Below, piece by piece: positions 33,265 through 42,515 of a stretch of DNA of 64,000 bases. Source of the stretch: Rubrobacter xylanophilus DSM 9941. GTDB lineage: Bacteria > Actinomycetota > Rubrobacteria > Rubrobacterales > Rubrobacteraceae. The notes under the pieces were generated by a model. The model worked only from the letters and a program-made list of their open reading frames with translations, made no database searches and was not told the origin of the DNA. A program made the position numbers and the translations under genes. Position 1 is the stretch's first letter, and every line of letters starts with the position of its first letter. Where the stretch lies: contig NC_008148.1 of the NCBI RefSeq assembly GCF_000014185.1, positions 1,272,001 to 1,336,000 on the forward strand, read 5' to 3'.

Positions 33265-33492
33265 ATGCACGGCATAGAGCGCATCAAGGACCCGCAGAAA
33301 CCGGTCGGCCCGGGGACCGGGGTGCGGCGTGTGATCGTCCGCTACCGGGACGGCCGGACGCTGGAGTTCGTCCCGGACGGCGGGAACGAGCTGTTCTCCG
33401 AGGACGACGCCGCGCAGCTGCAGAAGGTCTTCAACCGAGCGGCGAGCAGGGCCGAGTGGGCCGAGGCGGCGAGCAGGGAGGGTAGGGGCTAG
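33265..33492 (+). CDS. Small hypothetical protein, paralogue of the previous gene
   Basis: The 75-residue product contains [20 protein letters not shown] and a helical [18 protein letters not shown]. It aligns end to end with the upstream gene product ([15 protein letters not shown] against [15 protein letters not shown]). Its ATG is 9 bases after the upstream stop, with GGAGGAGGGG between, so the pair is co-transcribed. No metal-binding or catalytic motif is visible. A small regulatory or structural role is possible but unsupported. Confidence 0.65.
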   Translation: MHGIERIKDPQKPVGPGTGVRRVIVRYRDGRTLEFVPDGGNELFSEDDAAQLQKVFNRAASRAEWAEAASREGRG

Positions 33493-33510
33493 CGGGGTTT
33501 GGGGGAAGGG

Positions 33511-33927
33511 ATGCTCAGGAGGATCTGCCACCTCGGGTACGCGGTGGAAGACCTCGAGGCCGCCGCCGCCTTCTACCGGGAGAGCTTCGGGGCGGAGCCC
33601 TCGGAGCCCGAGGAGGTGGAGAGCGAGGGTATCGTAACCAGCATGTTTCGGGTGGGTGACTCCACGATAGAGCTCATGCAGCCGACCCGCCCCGACTCGC
33701 CGGTGGCCAAATTCCTCGACAGGCGGGGGGAGGGTTTCCACCACGTGGCCTTCGAGGTGGAGAACCTGGAGGAGGCCCTCCGGTGGCTCGGGAAGTGCGG
33801 TGTGGAGCTCATAGACGAGAGGCCCCGGCGCGGCGCGGGGGGGAGGCGGGTGGCCTTCGTCCACCCCAGGGGCGCCTTCGGGGTCCTCACCGAGCTCGTG
33901 GAATCGGGAGGGGAAGCGGCCGGCTAG
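33511..33927 (+). CDS. mce: Methylmalonyl-CoA epimerase (VOC superfamily)
   Basis: A 138-residue VOC-fold epimerase, predicted to interconvert (2R)- and (2S)-methylmalonyl-CoA. Metal ligands fit [17 protein letters not shown] (His near residue 7), [19 protein letters not shown] (Glu) and [17 protein letters not shown] (His), with a C-terminal GVLTELVE Glu. ATG at 33511 has GGGGGAAGGG directly upstream. The mutase gene follows 14 bases later, which supports the assignment. Confidence 0.92.
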   Translation: MLRRICHLGYAVEDLEAAAAFYRESFGAEPSEPEEVESEGIVTSMFRVGDSTIELMQPTRPDSPVAKFLDRRGEGFHHVAFEVENLEEALRWLGKCGVELIDERPRRGAGGRRVAFVHPRGAFGVLTELVESGGEAAG

Positions 33928-33941
33928 GGGAGGGATGAGCG

Positions 33942-35537
33942 GTGGGCAGCGTCCGCAGGGCTCGCGACGAGCGCTATACGGAGAGCGGGATCGAGGTAAA
34001 GCCCGTCTACAGGCCAGAGGATCTCGGCCACTTCGACTACGCGGAGAGGCTCGGCGATCCCGGGGAGTACCCCTACACCCGCGGCGTGTACCCCACCATG
34101 TACCGGGGCAGGCCTTGGACCATGCGCCAGTACGCGGGCTTCGGGACCGCCGAGGAGACCAACCGGCGCTTCAAGTACCTCATCGAGAACGGCCAGACCG
34201 GCCTCTCGGTGGCCTTCGACCTCCCCACCCAGATGGGGCGCGACTCCGACCACCCGCTGGCGGCGGGGGAGGTGGGGAAGGTGGGGGTGGCCATCGACTC
34301 GCTCCTGGACATGCGCGAGCTCTTCGAGGGCATCCCGCTGAGGGAGGTCTCGACCTCCATGACCATAAACGCCACCGCGGCGATCCTGCTGCTCCTCTAC
34401 CAGCTGGTCGCCGAGGAGCAGGGGGCCTCCCCCGAGGAGATAACCGGCACCACCCAGAACGACATCCTCAAGGAGTACCTGGCCCGCGGCACCTACATCT
34501 ACCCGCCCGCTCCCTCCATGCGGATCACCACCGACCTCTTCGCCTACTGCGCCAGGGAGCTGCCGCGCTGGAACACGATCTCCATCAGCGGCTACCACAT
34601 CCGGGAGGCGGGCTCCACGGCGGCGCAGGAGCTGGCCTTCACCCTCTCCAACGCCATGGCCTACGTAAAGGCCGCGGTAGAGGCCGGGCTCGAGGTCGAC
34701 GAGTTCGCCCCGCGGCTCTCGTTCTTCTTCAACGCCCACAACGACCTCTTCCAGGAGGTCGCCAAGTACCGGGCGGCGAGGAGGATGTGGGCCAAGATCA
34801 TGAAGGAGCGCTTTGGAGCGGCCGACGAGCGGAGCATGAAGCTGCGCTTCCACACCCAGACGGCCGGCTCCACCCTCACGGCCCAGCAGGCCGAGAACAA
34901 CATCGTGCGCACCACCGTGCAGGCGCTCTCCGCCGTCCTGGGGGGGACCCAGAGCCTGCACACCAACGCTTTTGACGAGGCGCTCGCGCTGCCGACGGAG
35001 AGGAGCGCCCGCATCGCCCTGCGCACCCAGCAGATCCTGGCGCACGAGGCGGGGCTCACCGGGACCGCCGACCCCCTGGCCGGCTCCTACTACGTGGAGT
35101 CCCTCACCGACGCGGTGGAGGAGAAGGCCTGGGAGTACATAGAGCGAGTAGAGGAGCTCGGCGGCTCCGTGCGGGCCATAGAGGAGCGCTACATGCAGCG
35201 CGAGATCGAGGAGGCCGCCTACCGCCACCAGCGGGAGGTGGAGAGCGGGGAGCGCGTGGTGGTGGGCGTCAACCGCTACGCCATCGAGGAGGAGGATCTC
35301 GACGTGGAGCTCCACTCGGTGGACGAGGCCATCCGCGAGAAGCAGGCCGAGCGGCTCGCCCGGCTCAGGGACAGCCGCGATGCCGCCGCCGTGGAGCGCT
35401 CGCTGGGCGCGCTGCGCCGGGCCGCCGAGGGCTCGGACAACCTGCTCTACCCGATGAAGGAGGCGCTCGCCAGCCTCGCCACCCTCGGCGAGGTCTCCGA
35501 CGTGCTGCGCGGGGTCTTCGGCGAGTACCGGCCCTAA
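33942..35537 (+). CDS. mcmA: Methylmalonyl-CoA mutase, large (substrate-binding) subunit
   Basis: A 531-residue TIM-barrel subunit that rearranges (R)-methylmalonyl-CoA to succinyl-CoA. Signatures are [73 protein letters not shown], and [15 protein letters not shown] with [15 protein letters not shown]. The protein ends before any B12-binding DxHxxG domain, so the cobalamin subunit must be encoded elsewhere; it is not in this window. GTG at 33942 follows GGGAGGG. The product feeds succinyl-CoA ligase. Confidence 0.93.
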   Translation: MGSVRRARDERYTESGIEVKPVYRPEDLGHFDYAERLGDPGEYPYTRGVYPTMYRGRPWTMRQYAGFGTAEETNRRFKYLIENGQTGLSVAFDLPTQMGRDSDHPLAAGEVGKVGVAIDSLLDMRELFEGIPLREVSTSMTINATAAILLLLYQLVAEEQGASPEEITGTTQNDILKEYLARGTYIYPPAPSMRITTDLFAYCARELPRWNTISISGYHIREAGSTAAQELAFTLSNAMAYVKAAVEAGLEVDEFAPRLSFFFNAHNDLFQEVAKYRAARRMWAKIMKERFGAADERSMKLRFHTQTAGSTLTAQQAENNIVRTTVQALSAVLGGTQSLHTNAFDEALALPTERSARIALRTQQILAHEAGLTGTADPLAGSYYVESLTDAVEEKAWEYIERVEELGGSVRAIEERYMQREIEEAAYRHQREVESGERVVVGVNRYAIEEEDLDVELHSVDEAIREKQAERLARLRDSRDAAAVERSLGALRRAAEGSDNLLYPMKEALASLATLGEVSDVLRGVFGEYRP

Positions 35538-35578
35538 GGCTCCTGCGGGAACTCGGGGCCGCCCGCCGGGTGCTCCCC

Positions 35579-36070
35579 TCAGGCGCCTCCTTCGTCGTCG
35601 CGGAGGTTCCGGAGCATCCGCTGCAGCAGCGCCGTAAGCTGGAGCATCTCCTTCTCCGAGAAACCGGCCAGGAGCTGTCCGCTGACGCGCCCGAAGACGG
35701 GCGGCAGGCGCGGGACGAGGGCTCGCCCTTCTCGGGTCAACTCGATGACGACGGATCGCCGGTCGCTCGGATGCCTGCGGCGCCTGACGAGCCCCTTGCC
35801 TTCGAGACGGTCGAGGAGCCTGGTCACGCCCGCGGTGTCGGTCCCTAGCAGGGGCGCCACCTGGTTCGGGCTGAGCCTCTCCCGCGCGACCCACATGAGA
35901 AGGGTCGCCTGCTGGACGGTGACGCCGAAGGGAGCGAGCCGGCGTTCCAGCACCGTCCCCAACTCGCGCGAAACCCGGTGCAGCAGTGAGCCGCCGCCGA
36001 GCAGCAGTTCGAGCCGGACACCCGAAGCCGGGCGCCGGGCAGGCTCTCCTCGGGCCACACGCCGATCCAT
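35579..36070 (-). CDS. MarR-family transcriptional regulator
   Basis: A 163-residue winged-helix regulator. VTVQQATLLMWVARERLSPNQVAPLLGTDTAGVTRLLDRLEGKGLVRRRRHPSDRRSVVIELTREG, read in parts, gives the MarR HTH and wing. It is divergent from an FAD monooxygenase gene, its likely target. ATG at 36070 is 6 bases after TATTAT on this strand (36077-36082) and has no ribosome binding site, so a leaderless mRNA is predicted. A dyad operator candidate lies between the two genes. Confidence 0.9.
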   Translation of the reverse strand: MDRRVARGEPARRPASGVRLELLLGGGSLLHRVSRELGTVLERRLAPFGVTVQQATLLMWVARERLSPNQVAPLLGTDTAGVTRLLDRLEGKGLVRRRRHPSDRRSVVIELTREGRALVPRLPPVFGRVSGQLLAGFSEKEMLQLTALLQRMLRNLRDDEGGA

Positions 36071-36076
36071 GCCGCC

Positions 36077-36124
36077 ATAATAGCCGACCCAGAATTTGCT
36101 GTCGCGACAAATATCTGTTATGTT
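36077..36124. promoter_or_regulatory. Divergent leaderless promoters and MarR operator candidate
   Basis: Minus-strand TATTAT (36077-36082) serves marR and plus-strand TATGTT (36119-36124) serves the monooxygenase; each box is exactly 6 bases from its start codon. Between them lie a perfect palindrome TGTCGCGACA (36100-36109) and an overlapping inverted repeat ATTTG (36094-36098)/CAAAT (36108-36112). Confidence 0.6.
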
Positions 36125-36130
36125 GGCGGT

Positions 36131-37363
36131 GTGCTCGGACGCGACGTCGGCAACCGGGGCAGATCGGGGAGGACGTTTCGGGTCCTGATCGTGGGCGGCG
36201 GTATCGGCGGCTTGTGTCTGGCGCAGGGGTTGAAGAAGTCGAGGATCGAGGTTGCGGTCTACGAGCGCGACGAATCGGCGCGTTTCCGGGGGCAGGGGTA
36301 CAGGATCAGCATCAAGGCCGACGGCAGCGGGGCCCTGCGCGACTGTCTGCCCGAGAACCTGTTCGACCTCAGCGTGGCGACGTCTATCGGATCGGCCACG
36401 CGGATGGTGTTCCTCGACCACCGACTGAATGAGAAGTTCGCCAAGCCCATTCCGCCGCTCGCCGAGGACGAGTTCTTCGGGGTGAACCGGCTTACTCTAC
36501 GCGAGATCCTGCTCGCCGGCCTGGAAGGTGTGGTGCATTTCGGCAAGACCTTCGAGCGGTTCGAGCCGGTGGAGGACGGGCGCGTCCGCGCGTACTTCGC
36601 CGACGGGACCACGGCGACCGGCGACCTCCTCGTCGGCGCCGACGGGACCGATTCCAGGGTTCGTGCTCTCCTCGTGCCGGATGCTGGGCTCGACGAGCTA
36701 GGAGCCTTCATCTACGGCAAGACTCCCATCACGCCCGGCGCGCTGGAGTGGGTGCCCGACGCTCTTGTGGACAGCTTCAACCGCATGACCGGTCCGGACG
36801 GGGTCTCCGTGTCCGTGGCGACCTGCATAAAGCGCCAACCCCTGGCGTGCGCCACGGCGAGGTTCGCCCCGGACCTGTTCCTTACGGAGGTGCAGGACTA
36901 CCTCGCTTGGATGCTGAACGCGCCGTCGGCGCTGCTACCGCTCGCCAGGGAGGAATCCCGGAGAGCGGACGGCCCGGCCCTGCACCGTCTCGCTCTCGGC
37001 ATGCTCGAAGGATGGCACCCCTCGGTGCGGCGGATCGTCGAAGAAGCCGACGCCGCCTCTACCTTTCTGGTCCGGCTGCGCTCCGCGCGGCCTGTCGAGC
37101 GGTGGCAGGCGTCGAACGTGACGCTTCTGGGGGACGCGATCCACACCATGTCCCCCGGGCGCGGTGAGGGGGCCAACACCGCCCTTCGAGACGCCGCGCT
37201 CCTGCGGCGGGCGCTGGTGGATGCGGTGACGGATAGGGTGCCGCTTTACCGGGCGAAGGCGCGGTATGAGACGGAGATGCTGCGCTACGGATTCCGGGCC
37301 GTCGCCGATTCCCGGAACAATCCGTTCGCTCCTCGAAGCGGGCCGGGCGGGTCGCCCGTCTAG
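36131..37363 (+). CDS. FAD-dependent monooxygenase (PHBH-fold)
   Basis: A 410-residue flavoprotein hydroxylase of the aromatic-hydroxylase type. The dinucleotide-binding GxGxxG is VLIVGGGIGGLCLAQGL near the N-terminus. The DG motif is DLLVGADGTDSRVRALL, and the second FAD motif is VTLLGDAIHTMSPGRGEGANTALRDAALL. The substrate is unknown; antibiotic or aromatic oxidation is common in MarR-linked members. GTG at 36131 is 6 bases after TATGTT, suggesting a leaderless mRNA. Base composition is somewhat less GC-rich than the neighbours, so acquisition by transfer is possible. Confidence 0.88.
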   Translation: MLGRDVGNRGRSGRTFRVLIVGGGIGGLCLAQGLKKSRIEVAVYERDESARFRGQGYRISIKADGSGALRDCLPENLFDLSVATSIGSATRMVFLDHRLNEKFAKPIPPLAEDEFFGVNRLTLREILLAGLEGVVHFGKTFERFEPVEDGRVRAYFADGTTATGDLLVGADGTDSRVRALLVPDAGLDELGAFIYGKTPITPGALEWVPDALVDSFNRMTGPDGVSVSVATCIKRQPLACATARFAPDLFLTEVQDYLAWMLNAPSALLPLAREESRRADGPALHRLALGMLEGWHPSVRRIVEEADAASTFLVRLRSARPVERWQASNVTLLGDAIHTMSPGRGEGANTALRDAALLRRALVDAVTDRVPLYRAKARYETEMLRYGFRAVADSRNNPFAPRSGPGGSPV

Positions 37364-37468
37364 ACATAGCGGGCGGAGAACCGGCCCTCTCACCTGAGCC
37401 CGGTATGGACCGGCGGCTCCGTCCGTGCGCACCGGGCCGGTAAGAGTCTCTCGACCTGGCGTCCGACA

Positions 37469-37987
37469 ATGAGTCGTGCGAAGAAGTCCGGCAAGAAGCA
37501 CATGAGAGAGAAGCCGGGCGTGGCGGCACTCCCGGAGGCGGAGAACCTCTCTCTGGACGCCGCCGGGATCAAGGCCCGGATCCTCGATGCGGTAGACGGA
37601 CGGGCATCCTTTGCCGGAAAGGTTCTCACCGGCGGGCGTCTGAACGCGGCGAGAGCTCCCGGCCAGGACACCCGCACCGTGGCCGCGCCGCAGCCGGACA
37701 CGGAGAGGCCGACCGTCTCTGCGGTGAGGCCGAAGCGGACGCGGGACCGCACGCCGGTCATAGCAGCCACGGTGCGCGACGACCGGACGAACCTGCGAAA
37801 GAGGCACATACGCCTGTACGTAGACGGGCGGCGCAAAGGCAGGTTCTCCTACGACAAGCGGACCGACCGCTTGAGATACCAGAACGACAGGCTCTCCTAC
37901 GGGTCTCACAGGGTCAGGGTCGTCGCTCGTGACGCCTCAGGAAACGTCGGCAGGAGGAGTTGGACGGCGCGCGTGGTGCGTCGCTGA
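37469..37987 (+). pseudogene. Remnant of an S8 (subtilisin-like) protease, C-terminal part only
   Basis: The ORF of 172 codons starts where an S8 catalytic domain would be ending. VAALPEAENLSLDAAGIKARILDAVD and the following FAGKVLTGGRLNAARA match, piece by piece, the segment just after the catalytic Ser in the intact S8 protease at 46147-48066 (VAALIKGRNPGMDAGRLREA; TGGRLDAARA). The catalytic Asp, His and Ser are absent. The rest is an Ig-like tail (VRDDRTNLRKRHIRLYVDG; VRVVARDASGNVGRRSW). I therefore call it a decayed gene, though expression as a tail-only protein is possible. Confidence 0.65.
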
Positions 37988-38025
37988 GAGGCATCCGGCC
38001 TCTCCAAGGCCAGGCAGGGCTATGG

Positions 38026-38031
38026 TAGTAT
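38026..38031 (+). promoter_or_regulatory. Extended -10 box (TGG-TAGTAT) of the Mrp gene
   Basis: TAGTAT with TG upstream lies about 72 bases before the GTG at 38104. A GGGAGGT ribosome binding site follows in the leader. Confidence 0.4.
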
Positions 38032-38103
38032 TGCCCGAAGACGGCGTTAATTCCGCTCATCTTCGCCGCCCTTGCCGGCGGCGACACGGGAGGTTTCTAG
38101 ACA

Positions 38104-39279
38104 GTGGCTGATTGGTTTCGCAGGCGCGTGGGCAGGGACGTGGCGAGGGGCGAAGGCCCGCCGGACGATGCCGCCCGGCGCGAGGGAGCCACGCCCGCCG
38201 ACGGGTTCACCGAGGAGGGCATCCGCGAGGCCCTGAGGGACGTAAGGGACCCGGAGATCGGGCGCGACCTCGTCTCGCTCAACATGGTCCGCTCGGTGGA
38301 CGTCCGGGACGGGCGGGTGAAGGTGGGGGTCGCGCTCACCACCGCCGGGTGCCCCCTCAAACACCGGATCACGCAGGACGTGCGCGACCGCCTCATGATG
38401 ATCGAGGGCGTGCGCGAGGTCGAGGTGGACTTCGGGGTGATGACCGACCAGGACCGGCAGAACCTCATGAGCGCCCTGCACGGCGGCCGCGCCGAGATAG
38501 CTCCCGCCTTCCGCGACGAGTCCAAGACCCGCATCATCGCCGTGGTGAGCGGCAAGGGCGGGGTCGGCAAGAGCACCGTGGCGGTGAACCTGGCGGCGGC
38601 GCTCGACCGGGCCGGGCACTCCGTGGAGATTTTGGACGCCGACGTGCACGGCGCGTCGGTGCCGGTGATGCTCGGGGCTTTGCAGAAGCCCAACGTGGTG
38701 GACGGCGTGATCTTCCCGGTCGAGTCACCCACGGGCCTGAAGTTCATCTCCATGGGCAACTTCGTCTCCGAGGGGCAGGCCATCATCTGGCGCGCCCCGA
38801 TCGTGAACAAGGCCCTCACCCAGCTGATGCGCGACGTCTACTGGGACGAGCCGGACTTCATCATCGTGGACATGCCCCCCGGCACCGGCGACGTGGCCCT
38901 CACCGTGGCGCAGATGATCCCGAAGGCCGAGGCGCTCGTCGTCACGACCCCGCAGGCCGACGCCGCCCGCGTCGCCGTGAAGGCCGGCAGGATGGCCGTC
39001 CAGGCGCACCTGAGGGTCATTGGCGTCGTGGAGAACATGAGCTACGCCGAGTGCCCCGACTGCGGCAAGGAGCTCAGGATCTTCGGCGGCGACGGCGGCG
39101 AGCGGGTGGCCTCGGAGCTGGGCTCGCGCGTGCTGGGGCGCATCCCGATCCTGCCGGACGCGACCGGGGAGCCGGGGCGCTGCCTCTTTGAGGCGGGCTC
39201 CTCGCCCGCCCGCGCCTTCGACGAGATCGCCGCCTCCCTCGCGGCGACGAAGGCGCGCAAGAGGATAAAGGTCCTGTAG
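38104..39279 (+). CDS. apbC: Mrp/NBP35-family iron-sulfur cluster carrier ATPase
   Basis: A 391-residue protein with an N-terminal MIP18/DUF59 domain (TEEGIREALRDVRDPEIG; LTTAGCPLKHRITQDV) fused to a P-loop ATPase. The deviant Walker A is VVSGKGGVGKSTVAVNLA near residue 145, Walker B region IIVDMPPGTGDVALTV. A C-terminal CPDC pair (NMSYAECPDCGKELRIFG) is the bridging cluster site. Such proteins assemble or carry Fe-S clusters in the cytosol. GTG at 38104 follows GGGAGGT by 9 bases. Confidence 0.93.
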   Translation: MADWFRRRVGRDVARGEGPPDDAARREGATPADGFTEEGIREALRDVRDPEIGRDLVSLNMVRSVDVRDGRVKVGVALTTAGCPLKHRITQDVRDRLMMIEGVREVEVDFGVMTDQDRQNLMSALHGGRAEIAPAFRDESKTRIIAVVSGKGGVGKSTVAVNLAAALDRAGHSVEILDADVHGASVPVMLGALQKPNVVDGVIFPVESPTGLKFISMGNFVSEGQAIIWRAPIVNKALTQLMRDVYWDEPDFIIVDMPPGTGDVALTVAQMIPKAEALVVTTPQADAARVAVKAGRMAVQAHLRVIGVVENMSYAECPDCGKELRIFGGDGGERVASELGSRVLGRIPILPDATGEPGRCLFEAGSSPARAFDEIAASLAATKARKRIKVL

Positions 39280-39298
39280 GTTCTTCCGGGGCGAAGGA

Positions 39299-40288
39299 CT
39301 ACGCCCCGCGCCGACCCGGCTCCGGCCAGTCCCTCGGTCTCGCGGGGCCGGTGAGCCAGCCCTCGGGCGGCGGGTTGTGAGGCGCGAGGGCGACGAGCCT
39401 GCCCTCGCGCCACCCGGCGGCCCCGGAGCGCAGCATCTCGTCGAGGAGCGGCCCCACGAACTCCTCGGGCCGCAGGCCGAGGCCGTTTTTCGCGAAGTCG
39501 TGGAACCAGGGGCAGCGGAGGAGGTACGGGCGCACCTCGTCCCTGCCGAGGCCGCCGTAGATCATGAGGGCGTAGGCGAAGATGCGTTTGCAGGCGTGCC
39601 AGCACGCCTTCTCCGGCTCGCGCAGCCACCGCTCGTAGCGGCGCCGGGCGGCGTCGAAGGCGGCCCGCGGGTCCTCGATGGGCGGCCCGTGGCCGGAGAG
39701 GGCGCGGCGGGCGGGGAGGCGTGAGAGCCGCTCCAGCGTCTCCAGCGCCCGCACCATCGCGCCCGCGCCCTCGCGGAACGGGTTGATCCAGGCGACGTCG
39801 TCGCCGTGGACGGCGTCGCCCAGGATCAGGACGCCCTCCTCCGGCGCCCAGAGGGAGATGTGCCCGAGCGTGTGTCCCGGCGTGTGCAGCACGCGCAGCG
39901 TGACGCCGCCGGTGTCGAGCTCGTCGCCCTCGGAGAGCGGCCTGTCCACCGCGTACGCCTCCACGGGCTGGTCGAGCCACTCTGCAGAGCACGCCTCCCG
40001 GTCGCGATGGTTCACCATCGCGGCCTCCCAGCGATGGGCGGCTACGGGGAGGCCGTAACGGTTTTGCAAGCCGGAGTTGCCGCCCACGTGGTCGCAGTGG
40101 TAGTGGGTGTTGACGATAAGCGCGAGCCGCTCCGGCGGCGTCCCGTTCTCCCGGAGGAGCCGCTCGGTGCGGGGCAGGTCGCTCCCGTACCCGGTGTCCA
40201 CGAGCACCGGCCTCTCGCCCCGGACGAGCGCCATGTTGGCGCTGGGGTAGGTGCCCTCCAGGAAGGCGATGCGCCCTGAGGCGGCCAC
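39299..40288 (-). CDS. MBL-fold metallohydrolase
   Basis: A 329-residue metallo-beta-lactamase-fold hydrolase. Metal ligands are visible in NTHYHCDHVGGNSGLQ near residue 60, LHTPGHTLGHISLW near 135, LILGDAVHGDDVAWINP and SGHGPPIEDP. A helical C-terminal extension of about 100 residues (RWLREPEKACWHACKRIF) is typical of RNase Z/hydroxyacylglutathione hydrolase-like MBL proteins of unknown substrate. GTG at 40288 is 6 bases after the MaoC-like stop. It is last in a probable mdh-maoC-MBL operon. Confidence 0.87.
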   Translation of the reverse strand: MAASGRIAFLEGTYPSANMALVRGERPVLVDTGYGSDLPRTERLLRENGTPPERLALIVNTHYHCDHVGGNSGLQNRYGLPVAAHRWEAAMVNHRDREACSAEWLDQPVEAYAVDRPLSEGDELDTGGVTLRVLHTPGHTLGHISLWAPEEGVLILGDAVHGDDVAWINPFREGAGAMVRALETLERLSRLPARRALSGHGPPIEDPRAAFDAARRRYERWLREPEKACWHACKRIFAYALMIYGGLGRDEVRPYLLRCPWFHDFAKNGLGLRPEEFVGPLLDEMLRSGAAGWREGRLVALAPHNPPPEGWLTGPARPRDWPEPGRRGA

Positions 40289-40294
40289 CTCTCC

Positions 40295-40744
40295 CTAGCG
40301 CGCCAGGCGCACCTGGCCGGGGAAGCCGGAGAAGCGGGCGCGCAGGACCAGGGTGCCCTCCTGGTTTACGAAGTCCGCGCCGCACTCGACCCGGCGGCGG
40401 GACCCGTCCTTCTCCAGGATGGTGACGGTGCAGGTGATGGTGTCCCCGACGTAGACCGGCGCCAGGTACTCGAAGCGCATCTCGGTGGCCAGGAAGCCGA
40501 GCATCCCGCCGATGTGGGTGAGCATGCTCCCGGTGAGGAGGCCGGGGATGGTCCTGCGCCCGTACCAGCTCTCCCTGGCGAACGCCTCGTCCTGGTGGTA
40601 GGGGTTGTAGTCGCCGGTCACGCCGCAGAAGAGGGCGACGTCGCCCTCGGTGAAGGTGCGCCGGTAGGCGAACGTCTGCCCGACGCTCGTCGCGTCGAAC
40701 GCCTCCCTCAGGCGGCGCTTGAACCCCGGCGTCGCCTCGGGCAT
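40295..40744 (-). CDS. MaoC-like (R)-specific enoyl-CoA hydratase
   Basis: A 149-residue single hot-dog domain. The hydratase signature is [35 protein letters not shown], seen in parts: Asp in TGDYNP and His in PYHQDE form the catalytic pair. [15 protein letters not shown] and [16 protein letters not shown] complete the fold. It would hydrate crotonyl- or longer enoyl-CoA. It starts 6 bases after the mdh stop and precedes an MBL hydrolase. Confidence 0.9.
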   Translation of the reverse strand: MPEATPGFKRRLREAFDATSVGQTFAYRRTFTEGDVALFCGVTGDYNPYHQDEAFARESWYGRRTIPGLLTGSMLTHIGGMLGFLATEMRFEYLAPVYVGDTITCTVTILEKDGSRRRVECGADFVNQEGTLVLRARFSGFPGQVRLAR

Positions 40745-40750
40745 CGGACG

Positions 40751-41728
40751 TCAGCCGATCAGGCCGAGCTTCCTCACCGCGTCGCGCTCCTCCTTGAGCT
40801 CGCCGATGGTGATCTCGAGCTTCGAGCGCGCGAAGTCCCCGACCTCGAGCCCCTCGGGGATCTCGTACTCGCCCCCTCCCGGCAGCCGCACCGGGAACGA
40901 GGAGACGAGCCCCTCCTCGACGCCGTACTGGCCGCTCGAGGCGACGGCCATGGAGTGGAGGCTGTCGGCCCCGAGCATCCAGTCGCGCACGTGGTCTATG
41001 GCGGCGTTGGCCGCCGAGGCGGCCGAGGAGGCGCCGCGCGCCTCGATGATCTCCGCGCCGCGCTTGCCGACGCGCGGGATGTACTCGTTCTCGTACCACT
41101 CCATCTCCACCAGGTCCACGGCCCGCTGGCCCTTCACCCTGGCGTTGAAGAGGTCGGGGAACATGGTGGGGGAGTGGTTGCCCCAGACGACGAGGTCCCG
41201 CACGTCCTCCACGCCGACGCCGAGCTTCTGGGCGAGCATCGAGACCGCGCGGTTCTCGTCGAGGCGGGTCATCGCGCTGAAGCGCTCGCGCGGGACGTCC
41301 GGGGCGTTGTTCATCGCGATCAGGCAGTTCGTGTTGGCCGGGTTGCCGACCACCAGCACGCGCACGTCGTCGGCGGCGTGGTCGTTGATGGCCCGGCCCT
41401 GGGGCTTGAAGATCTGGCCGTTCGCCTCCAGGAGGTCGGCGCGCTCCATACCCCTCTGGCGCGGCCGGGCGCCGATGAGCAGGCAGACGTTCGCGCCGTC
41501 GAAGGCCTCCTTCGGGTCGGCGGTGATGTCTACGGCCTCGAGCAGCGGAAAGGCGCAGTCGTAGAGCTCCATCGCGGTCCCCTCGGCGGCCTTGAGGGCG
41601 GGCTCTATCTCCAGAAGCTTCAGGCGCAGCTTCTGGTCGGGGCCGAGCATCTGGCCCGAGGCTATCCTGAACAGGATCGCGTACCCGATGGCGCCCGCGG
41701 CGCCGGTGACGGTGACGGTCTTCGACAC
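40751..41728 (-). CDS. mdh: Malate dehydrogenase
   Basis: A 325-residue NAD-dependent malate dehydrogenase of the cytosolic/actinobacterial type. The Rossmann motif is [43 protein letters not shown] includes the substrate-binding Arg residues, [16 protein letters not shown] the NAD-binding Asn, and [14 protein letters not shown] the catalytic His. GTG at 41728 has AAGGAGG about 9 bases upstream. A TATCAT box at 41822-41827 on this strand is a plausible promoter. With sucCD and the isocitrate dehydrogenase it covers TCA-cycle steps. Confidence 0.96.
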   Translation of the reverse strand: MSKTVTVTGAAGAIGYAILFRIASGQMLGPDQKLRLKLLEIEPALKAAEGTAMELYDCAFPLLEAVDITADPKEAFDGANVCLLIGARPRQRGMERADLLEANGQIFKPQGRAINDHAADDVRVLVVGNPANTNCLIAMNNAPDVPRERFSAMTRLDENRAVSMLAQKLGVGVEDVRDLVVWGNHSPTMFPDLFNARVKGQRAVDLVEMEWYENEYIPRVGKRGAEIIEARGASSAASAANAAIDHVRDWMLGADSLHSMAVASSGQYGVEEGLVSSFPVRLPGGGEYEIPEGLEVGDFARSKLEITIGELKEERDAVRKLGLIG

Positions 41729-41917
41729 TGGGTATGCCTCCTTGTCTCTCTCCCGGTGGCAGGCCGGCGAGCCCCCGCCGGGCTTCCTCTCCGGGCGCGC
41801 CTGCCGTACAGCGTTTGGACCATGATAAGTGAATTCCCGCCGCTTTGCCGCCGGGCCGCTGCATTAAAATTCCTTCTCGCGAAGGAGAGAAAGAGGCTCT
41901 AGCGACGAGGAGGCCGT

Positions 41918-42493
41918 TTGGACGTAGCGCGGGCGATAGAGACGCGCCAGAGCGTCGTGAAGGTCAAGCAGGAGCCGGTGCCAAGAGAGCTGATCGAACG
42001 CATCCTCGAGAGCGCGGTGCACGCGCCGAACCACAAGATCACGGAGCCCTGGCGCTTCCACGTCTTCACCGGCAGGGGGCGCGGGGCGCTCGCGAAGGCC
42101 CGCGCCGAGACGGCGCGCCTGATGGCCGAGGAGGAGGGCGAGGACGAGGCGCTGGCGCGCGGCAGGATCAGCCGCGAGCGCAAGAAGGCCTTCCGCGCCC
42201 CGGTGGTGGTCGCCGTGATCTCGCGCGCCGGGCGCGACGAGGTGGAGACGAAGGAGAACTACGCCGCCTGCTGCGCCGCCGTGCAGAACATGCTGCTGAC
42301 GGCGCACGCCCTGGGGCTCGGCGCCATCTGGCGCACCGGCCCCGTGGCCTACCACCCGTACATGCGCCGCTTCTTCGCGCTCGAGAGCGGCGACTCCATC
42401 GTCGGCTACCTCTACATCGGCTACCCGGACATGGGCGGGAGGATGCGCCGGCGGCGCCCGGCGAGCGAGTTCACCGTCTGGCACGAGGGCTAG
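41918..42493 (+). CDS. Nitroreductase-family oxidoreductase
   Basis: A 191-residue FMN-dependent reductase. The N-terminal IETRQSVVKVKQEPVPRELIERILESAVHAPNHKITEPWRF, read in parts, gives the Arg-Ser FMN-phosphate site and the APNHKITEPW block of YdjA/YfkO-like nitroreductases. ENYAACCAAVQNMLLTAHALGLGAIWRTG and GYLYIGYPDMGG follow. The substrate is unknown. TTG at 41918 has GAGGAGG upstream, and a TAAAAT box lies at 41865-41870. A perfect 18-base palindrome follows the stop. Confidence 0.9.
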   Translation: MDVARAIETRQSVVKVKQEPVPRELIERILESAVHAPNHKITEPWRFHVFTGRGRGALAKARAETARLMAEEEGEDEALARGRISRERKKAFRAPVVVAVISRAGRDEVETKENYAACCAAVQNMLLTAHALGLGAIWRTGPVAYHPYMRRFFALESGDSIVGYLYIGYPDMGGRMRRRRPASEFTVWHEG

Positions 42494-42515
42494 GAGAGGA
42501 AGGGCCCGCGCAACC

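Noticed and set aside
36131..37987. A genomic island with integrase or attachment sites around the MarR/monooxygenase pair
   Set aside because: Composition is mildly shifted and a protease remnant is present, but no integrase, direct repeats or tRNA end is seen here.
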